From Tillus elongatus (taxonomy: Eukaryota > Arthropoda > Insecta > Coleoptera > Cleridae): a stretch of DNA of 64,000 nt. Below the pieces are notes generated by a model. That model was not told the origin of the DNA. It saw only the letters and a program-made list of their open reading frames with translations, and made no database searches. Positions within the stretch are counted from its first letter, which is position 1; each line of letters starts with the position of its first letter. This document shows positions 21,628-33,447 of the stretch, in pieces. Both the position numbers and the translations under genes were made by a program. The DNA is taken from NCBI GenBank assembly GCA_964006375.1, contig OZ023263.1, forward strand, positions 136,644,063 to 136,708,062. Reading direction: 5' to 3'.

Positions 21628-22259
21628 ATGGAGTCTTGTAAAAGAATAATGCCTGTGACTGAGGATAGAGGTAAACAAATGAAAGTTCTCGAATATATAT
21701 TGCTTAAACAAAGTAGCGATCAAGTAGTTAAATAAGTAAAAAACGATCAAACTCTGCAACAAATAATAGACGAATTTGTATTGCCAGCTTCTACGCAAGC
21801 TGAACTATTTACACAGTGTTTGTTAGCTATGGAGCAGAAAATTATGAACAAAACAGCAACATTAGAAAATTTGAGGTTATTAGATGAAAAAATATTCTAT
21901 TTGACGGAAAGTGGAGCTACTTATGTTACTATAGGTCTATGTCCACAATATAGTTTCAACCCAGTAGTATTATTACGAAAAACCAATTCAAATAAAATGC
22001 TGATGCAATTTTGCAACGTTCCAAGAATTATCAAATGTGATGCAAAAACTTACAAGAAAATAATGGTGCAGCATTGGCATATCTTTTGTCTAACTACCAA
22101 ATGTTTACGTTACATAGAAAAAATGTGCGATTTAGTTTCGTATATCAAAAACAGAGATATCCAAATAATTTTGATATAAGTTTACAGGAATTGAAGAGTT
22201 TGAGAAATATTTGTGAAGCTATTCTACATATTTTTAACGAACACAAAACACAATCGTAA
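21628..22259 (+). pseudogene. Polinton protein of unknown function
   Basis: About 210 codons from ATG at 21,628 with one in-frame stop after about 35 codons ('SSDQVVK' then TAA) and a one-base shift near 22,060, continuing as 'LAYLLSNYQMF' to the stop at 22,257. Visible text includes 'IIDEFVLPASTQAELF', 'YLTESGATYVTIGLCPQ' and 'NPVVLLRK'. I do not recognise the family. It is the first gene inside the left TIR, upstream of and on the same strand as the DNA polymerase. Confidence 0.7.
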
Positions 22260-22726
22260 CCCGATTTTCAAAAGTGTATTTGAAGGATCCGAGAAGAATT
22301 ATCTAAATGTAATTGTTTAACACACAAACACGCTGTATATCATATAGTTGCTCAATAATATATAGAAGATAATATTATTTTAAGCCAGCTATTATATAAT
22401 TTATAAGAAATTTTTAAATGCAAATATAATAAATGGTTTAAATGTTTAATGTTTTTTATTTCCAATATTAAGACATAGCAAAGGTTATTTACTTATTTTG
22501 CGTTCATTTATATTAATCTAATTAGGTCAACGTAAAACATTTAAATATGTAATAAATAGGTTGTAATGTTTTATTACAAAATATCATCTGATGTCTATCA
22601 AGCTGAATCAACATAATCAAATATAGACATGATGTTCATTAATATGTTCAACAGTTTACCATTGGCAATATCTAACCATTTGTGAGGAGAGAGGTGCGGG
22701 GAAATATTAATAGCAATAACAGATAG

Positions 22727-22728
<2 letters not shown>

Positions 22729-22798
<70 letters not shown>
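22729..22798. repeat. (AT)n microsatellite
   Basis: About 68 bp AT, just before the polymerase gene. Confidence 0.97.
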
Positions 22799-22802
<4 letters not shown>

Positions 22803-23041
22803 GCCGCTTCATACCTGGTTTTAACGTCGATAGTGTAGTTACCCAACACCATGTTCAAGTGCGACCACTGCAATAAATCATTTTCCTATCGAGACGCCCT
22901 GACTATACACAAGAATCAATGTGGGGGTAGTGTAAGAGCCCTTCTCCAGTGCATGGTCTATTTAGTTCTGTTTGCAAGACGCGACCTTCTGGTAAAGCAC
23001 TCTAAACGGGTGCATCAGAGCACTCCTCCGAAGAACAGTAG

Positions 23042-23287
23042 GTAATAACCCTCATTTATACACCTTAATTATATATTATTATTTGCTCGTTGGTAATACA
23101 TTTAAAATATATACCAAATATGCAACATTTTACAAACATAAACCTATGATTAATGCTTTTAAATATGTAACCTAGAATAGCGACTTTTCATCGCGAAGCA
23201 GTAAGAGTGATACGTGAAGGAAATTAAATTTTACATTTACATTAAAAATATTTTAAAGATTGTTTTGTTACAGTACGATACACACAG
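23042..23287 (+). other. putative intron 1 of pPolB
   Basis: Donor AG|GTAATA at 23,042 and acceptor 'acacacag|CCC' at 23,287 join the zinc-finger exon in phase with '[15 protein letters not shown]'. The acceptor choice is set by phase only; another AG lies 12 bp upstream. Confidence 0.5.
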
Positions 23288-23409
23288 CCCACAGGGTCAT
23301 ACTCCGCCCATAAGCCGTCCTGCAGCGGAGTTTAAAGAAGGGCTGATAGTGAAGGAGCAGGGCCTTCAACTAAAAAGAGAGCTGTTTCGAGATGTTATAC
23401 CTGTTGCCA

Positions 23410-23596
<187 letters not shown>

Positions 23597-23663
23597 AAGT
23601 AATTACTCAAAATATACATGATAATAAGAATACTTGTTGTTTATGAATATAACAATATTGCTA

Positions 23664-23894
23664 GCGAATTTTTCTTAGATTTTTATTCAATTTACTAATA
23701 ATCTAGAATTTTGTAGTAACATCTTTACAATATTATGGTAGCGAATTTTCATTAAATTTTTATTCAATTTGCTATTAACCTAGAATTTTGTAGTAAGATC
23801 TTTACGACATTATGGTAGCGTATTTTCATTAAATTTTCATTCAATTTGCTATTAATCGAGAACGTTGTAGTAAAGTAACGATATTAATTATGGT
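23664..23894. repeat. 77-bp tandem repeat, 3 copies
   Basis: 'gcgaattttcattaaattttt', 'attcaatttgctattaa' and 'tttgtagtaa' recur with starts at 23,664, 23,741 and 23,818. Inside pPolB intron 2. The unit resembles the R1 left end. Confidence 0.9.
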
Positions 23895-24129
23895 AAAAAA
23901 TTGTCATTATAAATTATACTTGGGAAATTTGTTTAAAGTTAACATTTATTAACAATTTATAAATTTGTGTTACTCAAGACAGCAAGTATACAAGTGTCTT
24001 CAAGAAACTAATATATTAGTAATTTATAAGATTTGTTTAAAAATTAACATTTTTACAGAGGATTTTGATCGTTACTCAATATATCATGTATTAAGTGATT
24101 TTAATAATTTTCAAGGTAGAAAACTTAAA

Positions 24130-24205
24130 TTGTCAAGTACAGGATTCGAACCTGCGCACTTTGTTAAGTCTATTGCCTTAGACCACTCGGCCAACCAGAT
24201 ACTTA
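24130..24205 (-). pseudogene. tRNA-like sequence (Leu/Ser-type promoter boxes)
   Basis: The minus strand has 'TGGCCGAGTGGTCTAAGGC', an almost standard Leu/Ser D-arm (A box), and 'CAGGTTCGAATCCTG', a perfect T arm (B box). The anticodon stem does not pair, the long variable arm is absent and the acceptor pairs only partly. A tRNA pseudogene or tRNA-derived SINE head within pPolB intron 2. Confidence 0.65.
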
Positions 24206-24627
24206 TATGCTTCTTCTCTTTACAGGCATTATTTGGATCCCATCTACGCAGCCTAGAGCATAACAACAGAGCCTTTATAGAGATAGAAGATGGGATACAG
24301 CTCGTTAAGCACGCCTTCAGCACGAGATTGACCACATACAGGATACCGGCCAGAGGTGTAGTGATGGACGTAGAGGAATTTCTACAGTATGCTGAACCAA
24401 AAGTTCTGCGTACTGTAGGGGAGAAAATGGAGCAGCAAATAGATCTGTGAAAATTAGCTTTGAGCTGTGTGGGTTATTCCAACAGCCTACCAAACAACTG
24501 GAAGATATCAAGAGCTTCAACACCAAAGCTACGCCGATCACTACCTTGAGCGAACTACCCGAAGTAGTGGAGGAACTGGAAGATGTTGTGACAACCAAAG
24601 CCCAAGAGTTCCAACACACTGAAAGCG

Positions 24628-24818
24628 GTATGTTATATTTACGCATTTTATTTTGTTTTCTAGGTATATAGGCTGCAACGTATTTATTTCAGCAACCCAG
24701 ACGTTTTGTAGGTGCAGAAATATGTTTTTTTAAATTTTGTTTTTCAGCTCCAGGAGACTGGGAAGAATGTTTATATTTGTTTAGTAGTAATCCGTTACTT
24801 ATACACATTTCTCTATAG
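24628..24818 (+). other. intron 3 of pPolB
   Basis: 191 bp with donor GTATGT and acceptor 'cacatttctctatag'. Removing it joins 'FQHTESG' to 'WALKNWLRLEI' without a gap, which matches the free-standing paralogue at 35,314-35,663 ('AESGWMLESLMWLEI'). Confidence 0.88.
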
Positions 24819-25599
24819 GTTGGGCGTTGAAAAACTGGCTTCGGTTGGAGATTAACATCGCAAAGTACTCTCCACTAGCAGATAGCTCATACATGGAGCT
24901 ACCAAAGCCAATCTCCAATAAGAAGGCCGTGTTGAATATACAGAATGCTGACGAGAAATGTTTTACGTGGTCAGTCCTGGCAGCTCTCCACCCAGATACA
25001 CACAGCAATCATCATCGTCTGTCTCATTATGTATCCTATGAGAACGAGTTGGAGTTTTCAGGTATTTTGTTTCCTGTATCTTTAAATCAAATTTCCAAAT
25101 TTGAAAAACAGAATGGTATATCATTTAACGTTTGCGGATTAGAGAAACATTTTGATAATGGTAAATTTTACTACGATATATGTACACACATTATTGTTTA
25201 ATAAAATATATATCTCGTCTTGTGAGAGGTCAAAATCTAAACATACATGTGAAATTTTTTTATGTCATGCTTGTTTAGTGTTTTTTGGAACAGAAGCAAA
25301 ATTAGTTGAATACGGTAAATACACACCGGAGAATTTACTTAGATTCCCTTTAGAAACCGAATAACCTCAAAATTGTTGCGAGTCATTTACATAAAAGACT
25401 CGCAAACACATACCGTATTCGTCCGCGTACTATATAAAATGCTCTTTCGACGACTCTCTTTTTAAATTTGTTACTTATCGTGGTCACGACGCCGCTGAAG
25501 TTTTTGTAGAACGACTAGAAAACGATGTTAGAGAGATTAATCAAAACCATTCAAGTAAAGTTTGGCGCATGACACCTTTAACCGATGAACAAGAGCGCG

Positions 25600-25759
25600 A
25601 ATTTCAAAATTCCAAAATATATATACCTTTCGGCTTAAATTAGCACAAAGTCCGAGACCACTATTTTAATTTTAATTTTAATTTCAAAATTCCAAAATAT
25701 ATATACCTTTCGGCTTAAATTAGCACAAAGTCCGAGACCACTATTTTAATAATTATCGC
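25600..25759. repeat. 80-bp perfect tandem duplication
   Basis: 'atttcaaaattccaaaatat' begins at 25,601 and again at 25,681, and the rest of the unit is the same. It disrupts pPolB. Confidence 0.93.
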
Positions 25760-26460
25760 GGTCCAGCTCACTCCATCTGTAATCTAAATTATAAAGTACC
25801 ATAGTACATTCCGGTATTTTTCCTCAATCTCTCCGGGTACGATGTTAATCTCTTCATCAAAGAGTTGGCTGAGTACGGTTCTAAATTAGATATTATCGCT
25901 CAAAATAAAGAGCGATACACCACGTTCAGCAAACATGTTTTGGTTGATCAGGAGGAACTGGATGGTAAAACGAAAAAACATACATAAAACTTAGATTTTT
26001 AGACTCATTTAGGTTTATGGCTAAAAATTTAGAGAAATTAGCAATAAATTTGGAAGATAGTCAGTGTAGGGAAATTAAGAAATATTTCGCAGATGTAAAC
26101 AAGTTTAATTTAATTCGACAGAAGGATGTATTTCCATATTCGTATGTAGACTCTTTTGAAAAATTGCAAGAGACTAAGCTTCCATCTGAAGAGGAGTTCT
26201 ATGATAGTCTACGAGTGGAACACATTATGCATGCTGACTACGAGCGTGCATGTAAAGTATGGCAGGTGTTTGATTGTAAGACTTTCAGATATATATTTAA
26301 AATCAGACGTGTTACTTTTTGCCGAGATTTTTGTTTTAAGGTGTACAATCTCGATCTTTGTCAGCACGTTAAAGCTCCATCTCTTGCTTGGAATGCTGCT
26401 CTAAAAGCTACTGAGGTGGAACTTGAACTGCTAACAGACATCGAGATGCATCACTTCTTC

Positions 26461-26475
26461 GGGGGGGGGGGGGGG
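26461..26475. repeat. G15 homopolymer in pPolB
   Basis: Fifteen consecutive G in a Gly-rich codon stretch ('GGIGQC' context). It puts the two flanking frames out of register. It may be real slippage or an assembly error. Confidence 0.9.
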
Positions 26476-28176
26476 TATCGGTCAGTGTATTGTTAGACGA
26501 GCAGTAGCTAACAACGAGCACTTACCGAACTATGACGAAACAAAGCCGAAAACATGGATTGTATACGCAGATGAGATCAACATGTACGGTAAGGCTCAAA
26601 GCGAGCCAATGGCCATCGGGAACTTCCGCTGGCACACCGAACATAAAATTCAAAATTTAAAAATTGATAATTTGGGGGAATGATGATGATTTTGGCTATG
26701 TTTTAGAGGTTGATTTAAAGTACTCGGAACACTTACACGATTTACACAACGAATTGCCCTTTTGTCCAGAACCGTTTATACCCCCGACCGGAAAAACTAA
26801 CCTTCCAAAACGTATTCCTATTTTAAATGACAAAACAAAGTATACTATTCATTATATAAATTTAAAGCAATGTTTGTCAAACGGACTGAAGATACACCGG
26901 GTTATAACATTTAGGCAATCTCCATGGTTGAAAATTTGCATCGATAAGTACACTAAACTGAGGAATCAGGCTAAAAATGAAATTGAGAAAGATTTCTTTA
27001 AATTAATCATCATCGCTGTATTCGGTAAGACTATGGAAAACTTGGACAAGAGGGTAGACGTGAAACTTGTGACACACTGGGACAACGTAGGACGAAAACC
27101 GGGAGCTGCAGCGTACATTAACAAACCGAATTTTAAAAATGTTTCTATTTTCACGGAAGACTTTGCCGCCATTCAGATGAACAGGACTCACGTGACTTAC
27201 GACAGACCTATATATGTTGGTTTTTCGATATTAGATGTATCAAAAACCATCATATATGACTTTATGTATGGATACTTGAAGACTAAATATGGCGACAAAG
27301 TGATTTTACTGGACACTGACACCGACTCGTTAATATTTTTAGTAGAGACAGACAACTTTTACGACATGAAACAAGACATACATAAATACGATACATCAAA
27401 CTACTCGGCTGACAACCCTTACGGAATACCGGTGAAAGAGAGCGTGCTTGGCAGGATGAAAGACGAATATAAGGGCAAAATTTTATACGAAATGGTTGAG
27501 GCGGGAGCTAAGTCGTATATTGTTGATGGGGAGGGTGTTTTAACAAAAAAAAGCGAAAGGTGTGCAAGCGTGTGTGACCAAGAGAGATTTGAGCGCAGGT
27601 GATTACAGGAATGTTCTGGAGAGTATGGGTGAAACAAAGATGGATGAGGATGAATGTGTGTTGGTACAGGATGGTAGAGTTTTTAAACGTATGAGTGTTT
27701 TTCGTACCAGTATGCATGTGGTGTATACTCCGATGGTGAATAAGGTAGCGTTATCACAGTTTGATGATAAACGTTACCTTATACTCGACGAATATAGAAC
27801 TCTTGCTTGGGGCCACAAAGACATCGCGAAAGAGTAACGCGGACTACTCTTTTGAGATTAGTTGTTAAAATGTTTGTTTAATGCGTAAACGCTACCAGAC
27901 ATCAATTCTTACAGCAGTTCAATACAGGGGAAATCCAATTCGTTCTCAGGGTAGTTCATTTCATTCATTTAGGTTAGGTATACTTGTATATTATCATATT
28001 ATATTATTATTATTTATATATATATTAATTTAAAGTAGATTTATTGCTGATGTATTTTCTTAAGCTGCACATTTGACCCTTTAGGTGGGTTGTTTTTAAT
28101 TTCAGTATCAATATGTTAATCACTCATATTTTTTTCTCAAACTTCATATTATAACTGATAGGTTGGTTGTTAACAA

Positions 28177-28309
<133 letters not shown>

Positions 28310-28353
28310 CAATGTTTGTTTTATTTACTACATTTTAATACATTTAATATAAA

Positions 28354-29316
28354 TTATTTAATGCCTTTACTAGTTATCCAAGAATTATGAGATTTATCAC
28401 ACCCAAGCCATTTCACATATGACTTGTAACCTTTCTTTCTTAACACTTTTTAAACTAAATAGTAATCTGAGGATGCAGTCTTTTGCAGCTCCTCTTCATA
28501 AAATTCTCCTCTGATAGGCTTGCCTTGCATGTCTTCTATTAAATAGGTGGCTGGATTAATGTAGTGAATCTTAGTAATCTTAAACAGCTCCGTTGATCAA
28601 CGCGGTGTATAACCTTTCTCGAATAATATTTTGGCTTTACTTAAACGTTCACCACCCACTTTAAATTTATTCTGATCAAACACTTTAATATTTGAATACG
28701 ATTTCTTAAGAATAGCCTCTTCATTTTTCTTGTTAACATCTTGAGGTTTTACACCTGTTGTTCGATGGATGGTTGAGTTGTAAGTAGCTGTGACGTTAGG
28801 TAGTGTATTAACCCACTTGAAGGAGTCAATCAAGTTGAAATTTTCATATATATTTTCTTTTAAGGTACGTATAACTCTTTTCACTATTGCAACCTTTTTT
28901 ACACTATAAGTGCTATAGTGATTAATGTTGCATTTTTTCATTAAGGCCTTAAATTTAAAGTTAGAGAATTCTAGGCCAAGATCAGATTGGATGTGCGAGG
29001 GTGCTGTACTATTAGCTAAAATATCAACCATAGCTTTAGTCACCTCTTCAGCATTTTTAGATTTAAGTGGGCGAGTCCATAAATACTTTGAAAAACAATT
29101 GATAACCACTAAAATGTACTTGTAGCTCGAGTTTTCTTTGTAGTAGTCTGTAAATTCAGCTAAATCAATCTGCCACAAATCATTTAAACCTTTGATTATT
29201 GTACGCCTACGTTTAAAATTGATTCTTGCTGGCTTATATAGTTCATCGATAATTTGCTTCTTAGTATCAGATGGTTCAAGACGTTTCATGGCGACGATGG
29301 GTTTAACAGTATCCAC
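28354..29316 (-). pseudogene. Polinton integrase (retrovirus type) with chromodomain-like tail
   Basis: Inserts the element into host DNA. 'RRRTIIKGLNDLWQIDLAEF' carries the first catalytic Asp, 'IQSDLGLEF' the second. The third position, normally 'IVERFNRTLK', reads 'IVKRVIRTLK', so the catalytic Glu is Lys. After 'GYTPR' a TGA replaces an expected Trp; the frame continues in register ('INPATYLIEDMQGKPIRGEF'), meets a second stop, then ends with a chromodomain-like stretch 'KGYKSYVKWLGCDKSHNSW' before TAA at 28,354. The N-terminal zinc-binding part is not clear upstream of 29,316. Confidence 0.92.
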
Positions 29317-29667
29317 TTGTCATGCAAATCTTTTTGTTTGTTGTCTATGTCACGCAACTTCTTCTTCAGCTTTGACACATCAATGTCTTTTAAAACTTGA
29401 GCTGTTATGTTCTTGGTTAAAATTTTCAATTTATTTTCAAATTCTTTTTTTTTAATCTTCCAGCTCTGTTTTATGTACAAAATCAAGGGTTATGGTGATT
29501 AGACTCTGTGGTACCTCGTCTTTGTTCTTCTTATAATCATCTGTCCATGCATCAACATATTTTTTATTTACACCTACTAGATCGATAGGATCACCAACGT
29601 TACACAATTTATGATTTTGCAAGTCAAAATCACCACTTAGGTCTCGGAAATGATTATCTTTGAACAA
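29286..29667 (-). pseudogene. Polinton fibre-like/coiled-coil protein
   Basis: Two overlapping frames. 29,452-29,667 begins 'MFKDNHFRDLSGDFDLQ' followed by 'NHKLCNV.DP.DLVGVNKKYVD', a pattern seen in tail-fibre-like and Polinton structural proteins. 29,286-29,486 continues as a Lys-rich coiled coil ('LKILTKNITAQVLKDIDVSK'). A one-base shift in an A/T run near 29,450 separates them. It lies just upstream of integrase on the same strand. Confidence 0.6.
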
Positions 29668-29758
29668 TTTTGTTTAACAAGCTGGAAGACTTTGCAGAAC
29701 GTCCTAACTTATCGATAGACATTTTGAAACTGCTTGAAAACACAAATGTCTAGGTCTC

Positions 29759-30778
29759 TATATAACACCTACTTCCTTGAGTTCTTCAATAATCGATTGA
29801 ATTTAATTGTTATGTGCATTATTGCCAGCTGCTTGAGAAGCCACTAAAAGTCCAAGTCTATTAACCAACTCGTTTATATCATCCCAGTACACATATTCTT
29901 TTTGTTTATTAGTAATCAACATGTATGGCATACCATGTCCTGTAGTTACTGAAGACGATCGCGGTCTGAAATCAATCAGATTCTCTAACATTGGTTTTAT
30001 TACCTGCTGGTATTTCTGAGACCTGTTTCTCAAAACTGCTTCTTTAGGGTCACCCTCTTCATGATGAAGACTAGTGGCCGCCATAATGTCTGCATAATCT
30101 CGCATCGCCTGCATATTTTCTGTAGCTCGAACAGGTGGTTTTTTCCAAAATAATAATTCCAACAGATGGTTATATACAATATGTCTTCTCTTACCAATTA
30201 CAAGTGCAAGAACTTATCTACCAATCATAGTAAGTTGACTGGGCTTAACAATAAAGTGAACTTGTTTATTACCAAGCATCCAAGTGTTGGTTTTTTGATC
30301 ATACGAAATACCATAGGTTATATCAATCTCCTTCCTGTTTATAAAATATTTATCTGCGTAATATCTAAGAGCAGGAGGAAACTGACTTAAAATTTGTTCG
30401 TAGGCTGCTTTGTTTGTATTAGCAGCAGCATCTAGTTCTTCATAAGCTTTAGTTACCCATAATTTAGGTTCTTCATCGTCACCGAGGGGTGGAACTTATT
30501 GCTTTTGTGGTGTTACTGGTAGTGGTGATGGTGGTGGCGATGCTTTAATTGGTTTCGTTGCTGATTGACTAGCCACCAACGCTGATGTAGTTTTATTTAT
30601 CTCACTCAAAGGTTTTTAAGATGGGTTTGTATAAACGTTGTAAAGTTTCATCGGTCTCAGTTTTATTAAGCTTTAGAGCTAAATATTTCTTTCTAATTAC
30701 CTTTGATAGGTGAGCTATTTTACGTTGGATGTTTGGTGGCGTTACTATTTTACGAGGAACTTTAGATTTTTTCGACAT
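29759..30778 (-). pseudogene. conserved Polinton protein, unknown function
   Basis: From ATG at 30,778 ('MSKKSKVPRKIVTPPNIQRK') to TAG near 29,757. The N-terminal part is basic and helical, then a Pro/Ser-rich linker, then 'YGISYDQKTNTWMLGNKQV' and 'HIVYNHLLELLFWKKPP', and a C-terminal part with 'GMPYMLITNKQKEYVYWDD' and 'LVASQAAGNNAHNN' ending 'IIEELKEVGVI'. This C-terminal block is one I associate with insect Polintons. Breaks include a frameshift near 30,615 and at least three in-frame stops. Confidence 0.75.
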
Positions 30779-30921
30779 GTTTACTCTATGCTAACCAATT
30801 CAATACGGATGTTTGTCATTTAGGTGAGATATATAAAGTGATCGAATCCTTTGCGATATCTCCCCTGCTATAAGTCAGAGTCTTTAACAACAACTACAAC
30901 ATCATGTTTGATTTGCCAACA

Positions 30922-31512
30922 TTAACCGCAAAGCATTTTGAACTTTTCAAAAGTCATATAAGTGGTCACACGATCGTCGTACACATGTTTAAGATTAGTT
31001 TCATCTTGTTTAAATAAAACTATAACATTTGCATTATCACGCACCCATTGTTTCGGAACTTTGCTATATGTCTGACACAAGTAGAAACGGTCAATATTCT
31101 TATGTCTATTCATACAAAAATATGATTTAATTTTATTGCTTATCACAAGCTACGTCATCAAATATAAAATTGAATTACTCTTTGTGTCTGTTGGTTCTAA
31201 TATCCCTTCGTTTTCACTATATGGATAATAGTCAACACCTTTTGTAGCATCCAACACCTCCTTCAAAATGTTGTATTTAGGTTGATATAAAGACTTTGAA
31301 TATACGTATACGTTTTCAAACTTTAAACTGTTTGGTTCTAACAACAAGCTTAACATGACGTTTGTTTTACCACACCCACTTGGACCACATATCAAACATC
31401 TAACTGTGTTTGGTAATAGAAGTCCATGCCTTTGCTGTTTGGTTGGTGTGGTAACAACATCATCTATATTTCTGACTGGCAGAGTAGCTGCTGCGTGTTT
31501 TACAATACCCAT
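30922..31512 (-). pseudogene. Polinton packaging ATPase (FtsK/HerA, A32-like)
   Basis: Motor thought to pump DNA into the capsid. 31,150-31,512 holds the Walker A loop 'CLICGPSGCGKTNVMLSLL' at about residues 40-56. A one-base shift near 31,180 separates it from the second part, which reads 'FIFDDVACDKQ' (Walker B, Asp-Asp) and then 'YFCMNRHKNIDRFYLCQTY' and 'VPKQWVRDNANVIVLFKQD', typical of the arginine-finger region. It is divergent from the PLA2-like gene, with about 76 bp between starts that probably hold both promoters. Confidence 0.93.
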
Positions 31513-31588
31513 CGTTGACTAAACTAACTTTATACAACTGATACATCCTATAAATACTCGGAGCTATTAAATATCATTAGCAGTATCA

Positions 31589-32307
31589 ATGTTGGTATGC
31601 CAGGGTGAAGGTCTTGTAAACACAGCTATTAACAAATTACCTGTCGAGTTAAACGTACCTGGTTATTAGTTTTGTGGCCCAGGTACTAAACTTAAAGAAC
31701 GTCTCGCTAGAGGTGATCAAGGTATCAATCCTCTAGATCGTGCTTGTCGAGAGCACGACATCGCTTACTTTCAATCAAAACAGTTAAGTGATAGACATCG
31801 AGCCAACGAGGTGTTGAAGAACCGAGCTTAGGAAAGAGTCTAGTTAAAGAACGCAAGTTTTGGTGAAAAGTTAGCTGCTTGTAGTGTTACAAACACTATG
31901 AAAATTAAAAGAAAGCTTGGTATGGGTGTGAAATCAAAGACATCGACCAAACCTAAACGTAGTAAGAAAACTGGTGGTAAACTACCGTTTAAAAACATAC
32001 TAACTTTAATGCGAAACGCTCTAAATGTGGGCACGGAAGTTTCATCTGTGAAAAATTTACTACATATAGCGAGAAAAGTTATTAAAAATTCTGGTGGGCG
32101 TAAGAAAGTCAAGACACCTCAAGTTATTCCAATACCTAAAAGTGGTGGTTTCCTACCACTCTTACATCTAATATTCAGAAACTGGAAGAAGCAAAACGTC
32201 ACAATCAAACGATGGAGGCTATTGCCATTGGCAAGCGAGGTAGTGGCTTGGGTAATGGTCTATATCTGAAGAAACAGCGTGGTGGTTATGGATTGTATTT
32301 ACATTAA
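31589..32307 (+). pseudogene. Polinton minor protein with parvovirus-type PLA2 domain
   Basis: ATG at 31,589 followed by 'GEGLVNTAINKLPVELNVPG', then 'FCGPGTKLKERLARGDQGI' and 'LDRACREHDIAYF', the calcium loop and His-Asp active pair of the phospholipase A2 domain found in parvovirus VP1. Then a basic middle part ('KIKRKLGMGVKSKTSTKPKR') and, after a one-base shift near 32,160, a C-terminal 'GSGLGNGLYLKKQRGG' and 'GLYLH'. The enzyme would open membranes during entry. A TAG sits just before the calcium loop and two more TAG follow near 31,830-31,845. Confidence 0.88.
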
Positions 32308-32309
32308 CC

Positions 32310-32683
32310 AAAAAACGTGTAGGGTGTTTACCAGCAAGACCTCTAACAAATGTAGATCTTGTGAACTTTGCTGGTAAAATTAAAATTCCATATTTTAGAG
32401 GTGTATACATGCGAGATACTCTATCATCAAATGAACCACGTAAGAGTGAATCGTTCATCATGAATTTACAAACAAACAAGGTAATCATTGGGTTGCAGTG
32501 AGGAAGCGTGGTGATAGAGCTGTGTACTTTGACTCGTACGGAAACTTGAAGCCACCTGTCGAGTTGCAACGTTGCCTTAAAGACTCTACTCTAATGTATA
32601 ATCATGATGGGTATCAGAAATGTAATACTTATAATTGTGGTCACTTATGTTTAAAAATTTTAAATAAAAGACTTAAACAGTAG
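32310..32683 (+). pseudogene. Polinton adenain-like cysteine protease
   Basis: Processes capsid proteins. It starts in the frame 'RPLTNVDLVNFAGKIKIPYF' and 'RGVYMRDTL'; one missing base near 32,481 shifts it just before 'NHWVAVRKRGDRAVYFDSYG', which holds the catalytic His and the Asp position. 'CNTYNCGHLCLKIL' contains the nucleophile Cys. The length, about 125 codons, fits the family. It follows the PLA2-like gene on the same strand and precedes the penton gene by 16 bp. Confidence 0.93.
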
Positions 32684-32699
32684 CCTCTGTGTTTCAGTC

Positions 32700-33447
32700 A
32701 TGTCATACACGTTCGCCTTGAAGGGCTCTACGTCCTCTCTATCGATGAAAAAATTTCCACCGTAAGTGTTAAAGCCGCATTTTGATTATTAGCTCGCGCT
32801 TGCAAGCTTCCACACATATAATAAGTAATAAGTTTAATTACTTTTGTGCCTTGAGTGGTAGAAAGACTCGGCTAGAAATTATTATTCCTGATGGTTCATA
32901 TGAAATTAGCCATATTGAGAAGTATATTCAGAATGAGCTGTTGAGTCGTCATATTAAAGATAAACATTTTGATTACAACATTGATGTGGTAAAACTGTTT
33001 TCACTAAAAGCCAACAACAACACTTTAAAATGTGAGATAACATGTCAGCATGATTTAGAATTTTCTGCCGATGCTTCAATAACTCCAATATTGGGTTTTT
33101 CTAAGCAACGTCTTGTTGGAGGTAAACTCCACGTTTTAGATTTACCAGTGGAAATTGTACGAGTAAAGACGATTCGCTTAAAATGCGACATAGTGGGTGG
33201 TTCTTATCACAACGGCAAACCTACACATACAGTATATGAGTTTGCTCCTATGGTAAACCCTGGTTATGCGATTAATATAAAACCATATAGTAAGGTTTTT
33301 ATGCCTCTTACCACACGCATCATTTCACATATAAACGTAAACATCACCAATCAGAATTCAGTACCTGTGAACTTTCAAGGTGAGAAGATCATTGTGATAT
33401 TGGAATTGAAAAAGACACCAACATATTATGTTGGTTATAAATACTAG
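32700..33447 (+). pseudogene. Polinton penton (minor capsid, single jelly-roll)
   Basis: ATG at 32,700 gives 'MSYTFALKGSTSSLSMKKFPP', then a stop and shift; 'LALASFHTYN' follows in another frame, and the frame from 32,782 carries most of the protein to 33,447: 'IIPDGSYEISHIEKYIQNEL', 'NNNTLKCEITCQ', 'ILGFSKQRLVGG', 'DLPVEIVRVKTIRLKCDIV', 'TVYEFAPMVNPGY', 'VNFQGEKIIVILELK'. These are typical of the Polinton minor capsid protein that fills capsid vertices. About 250 codons. It sits between protease and major capsid genes as in other Polintons. Confidence 0.93.
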
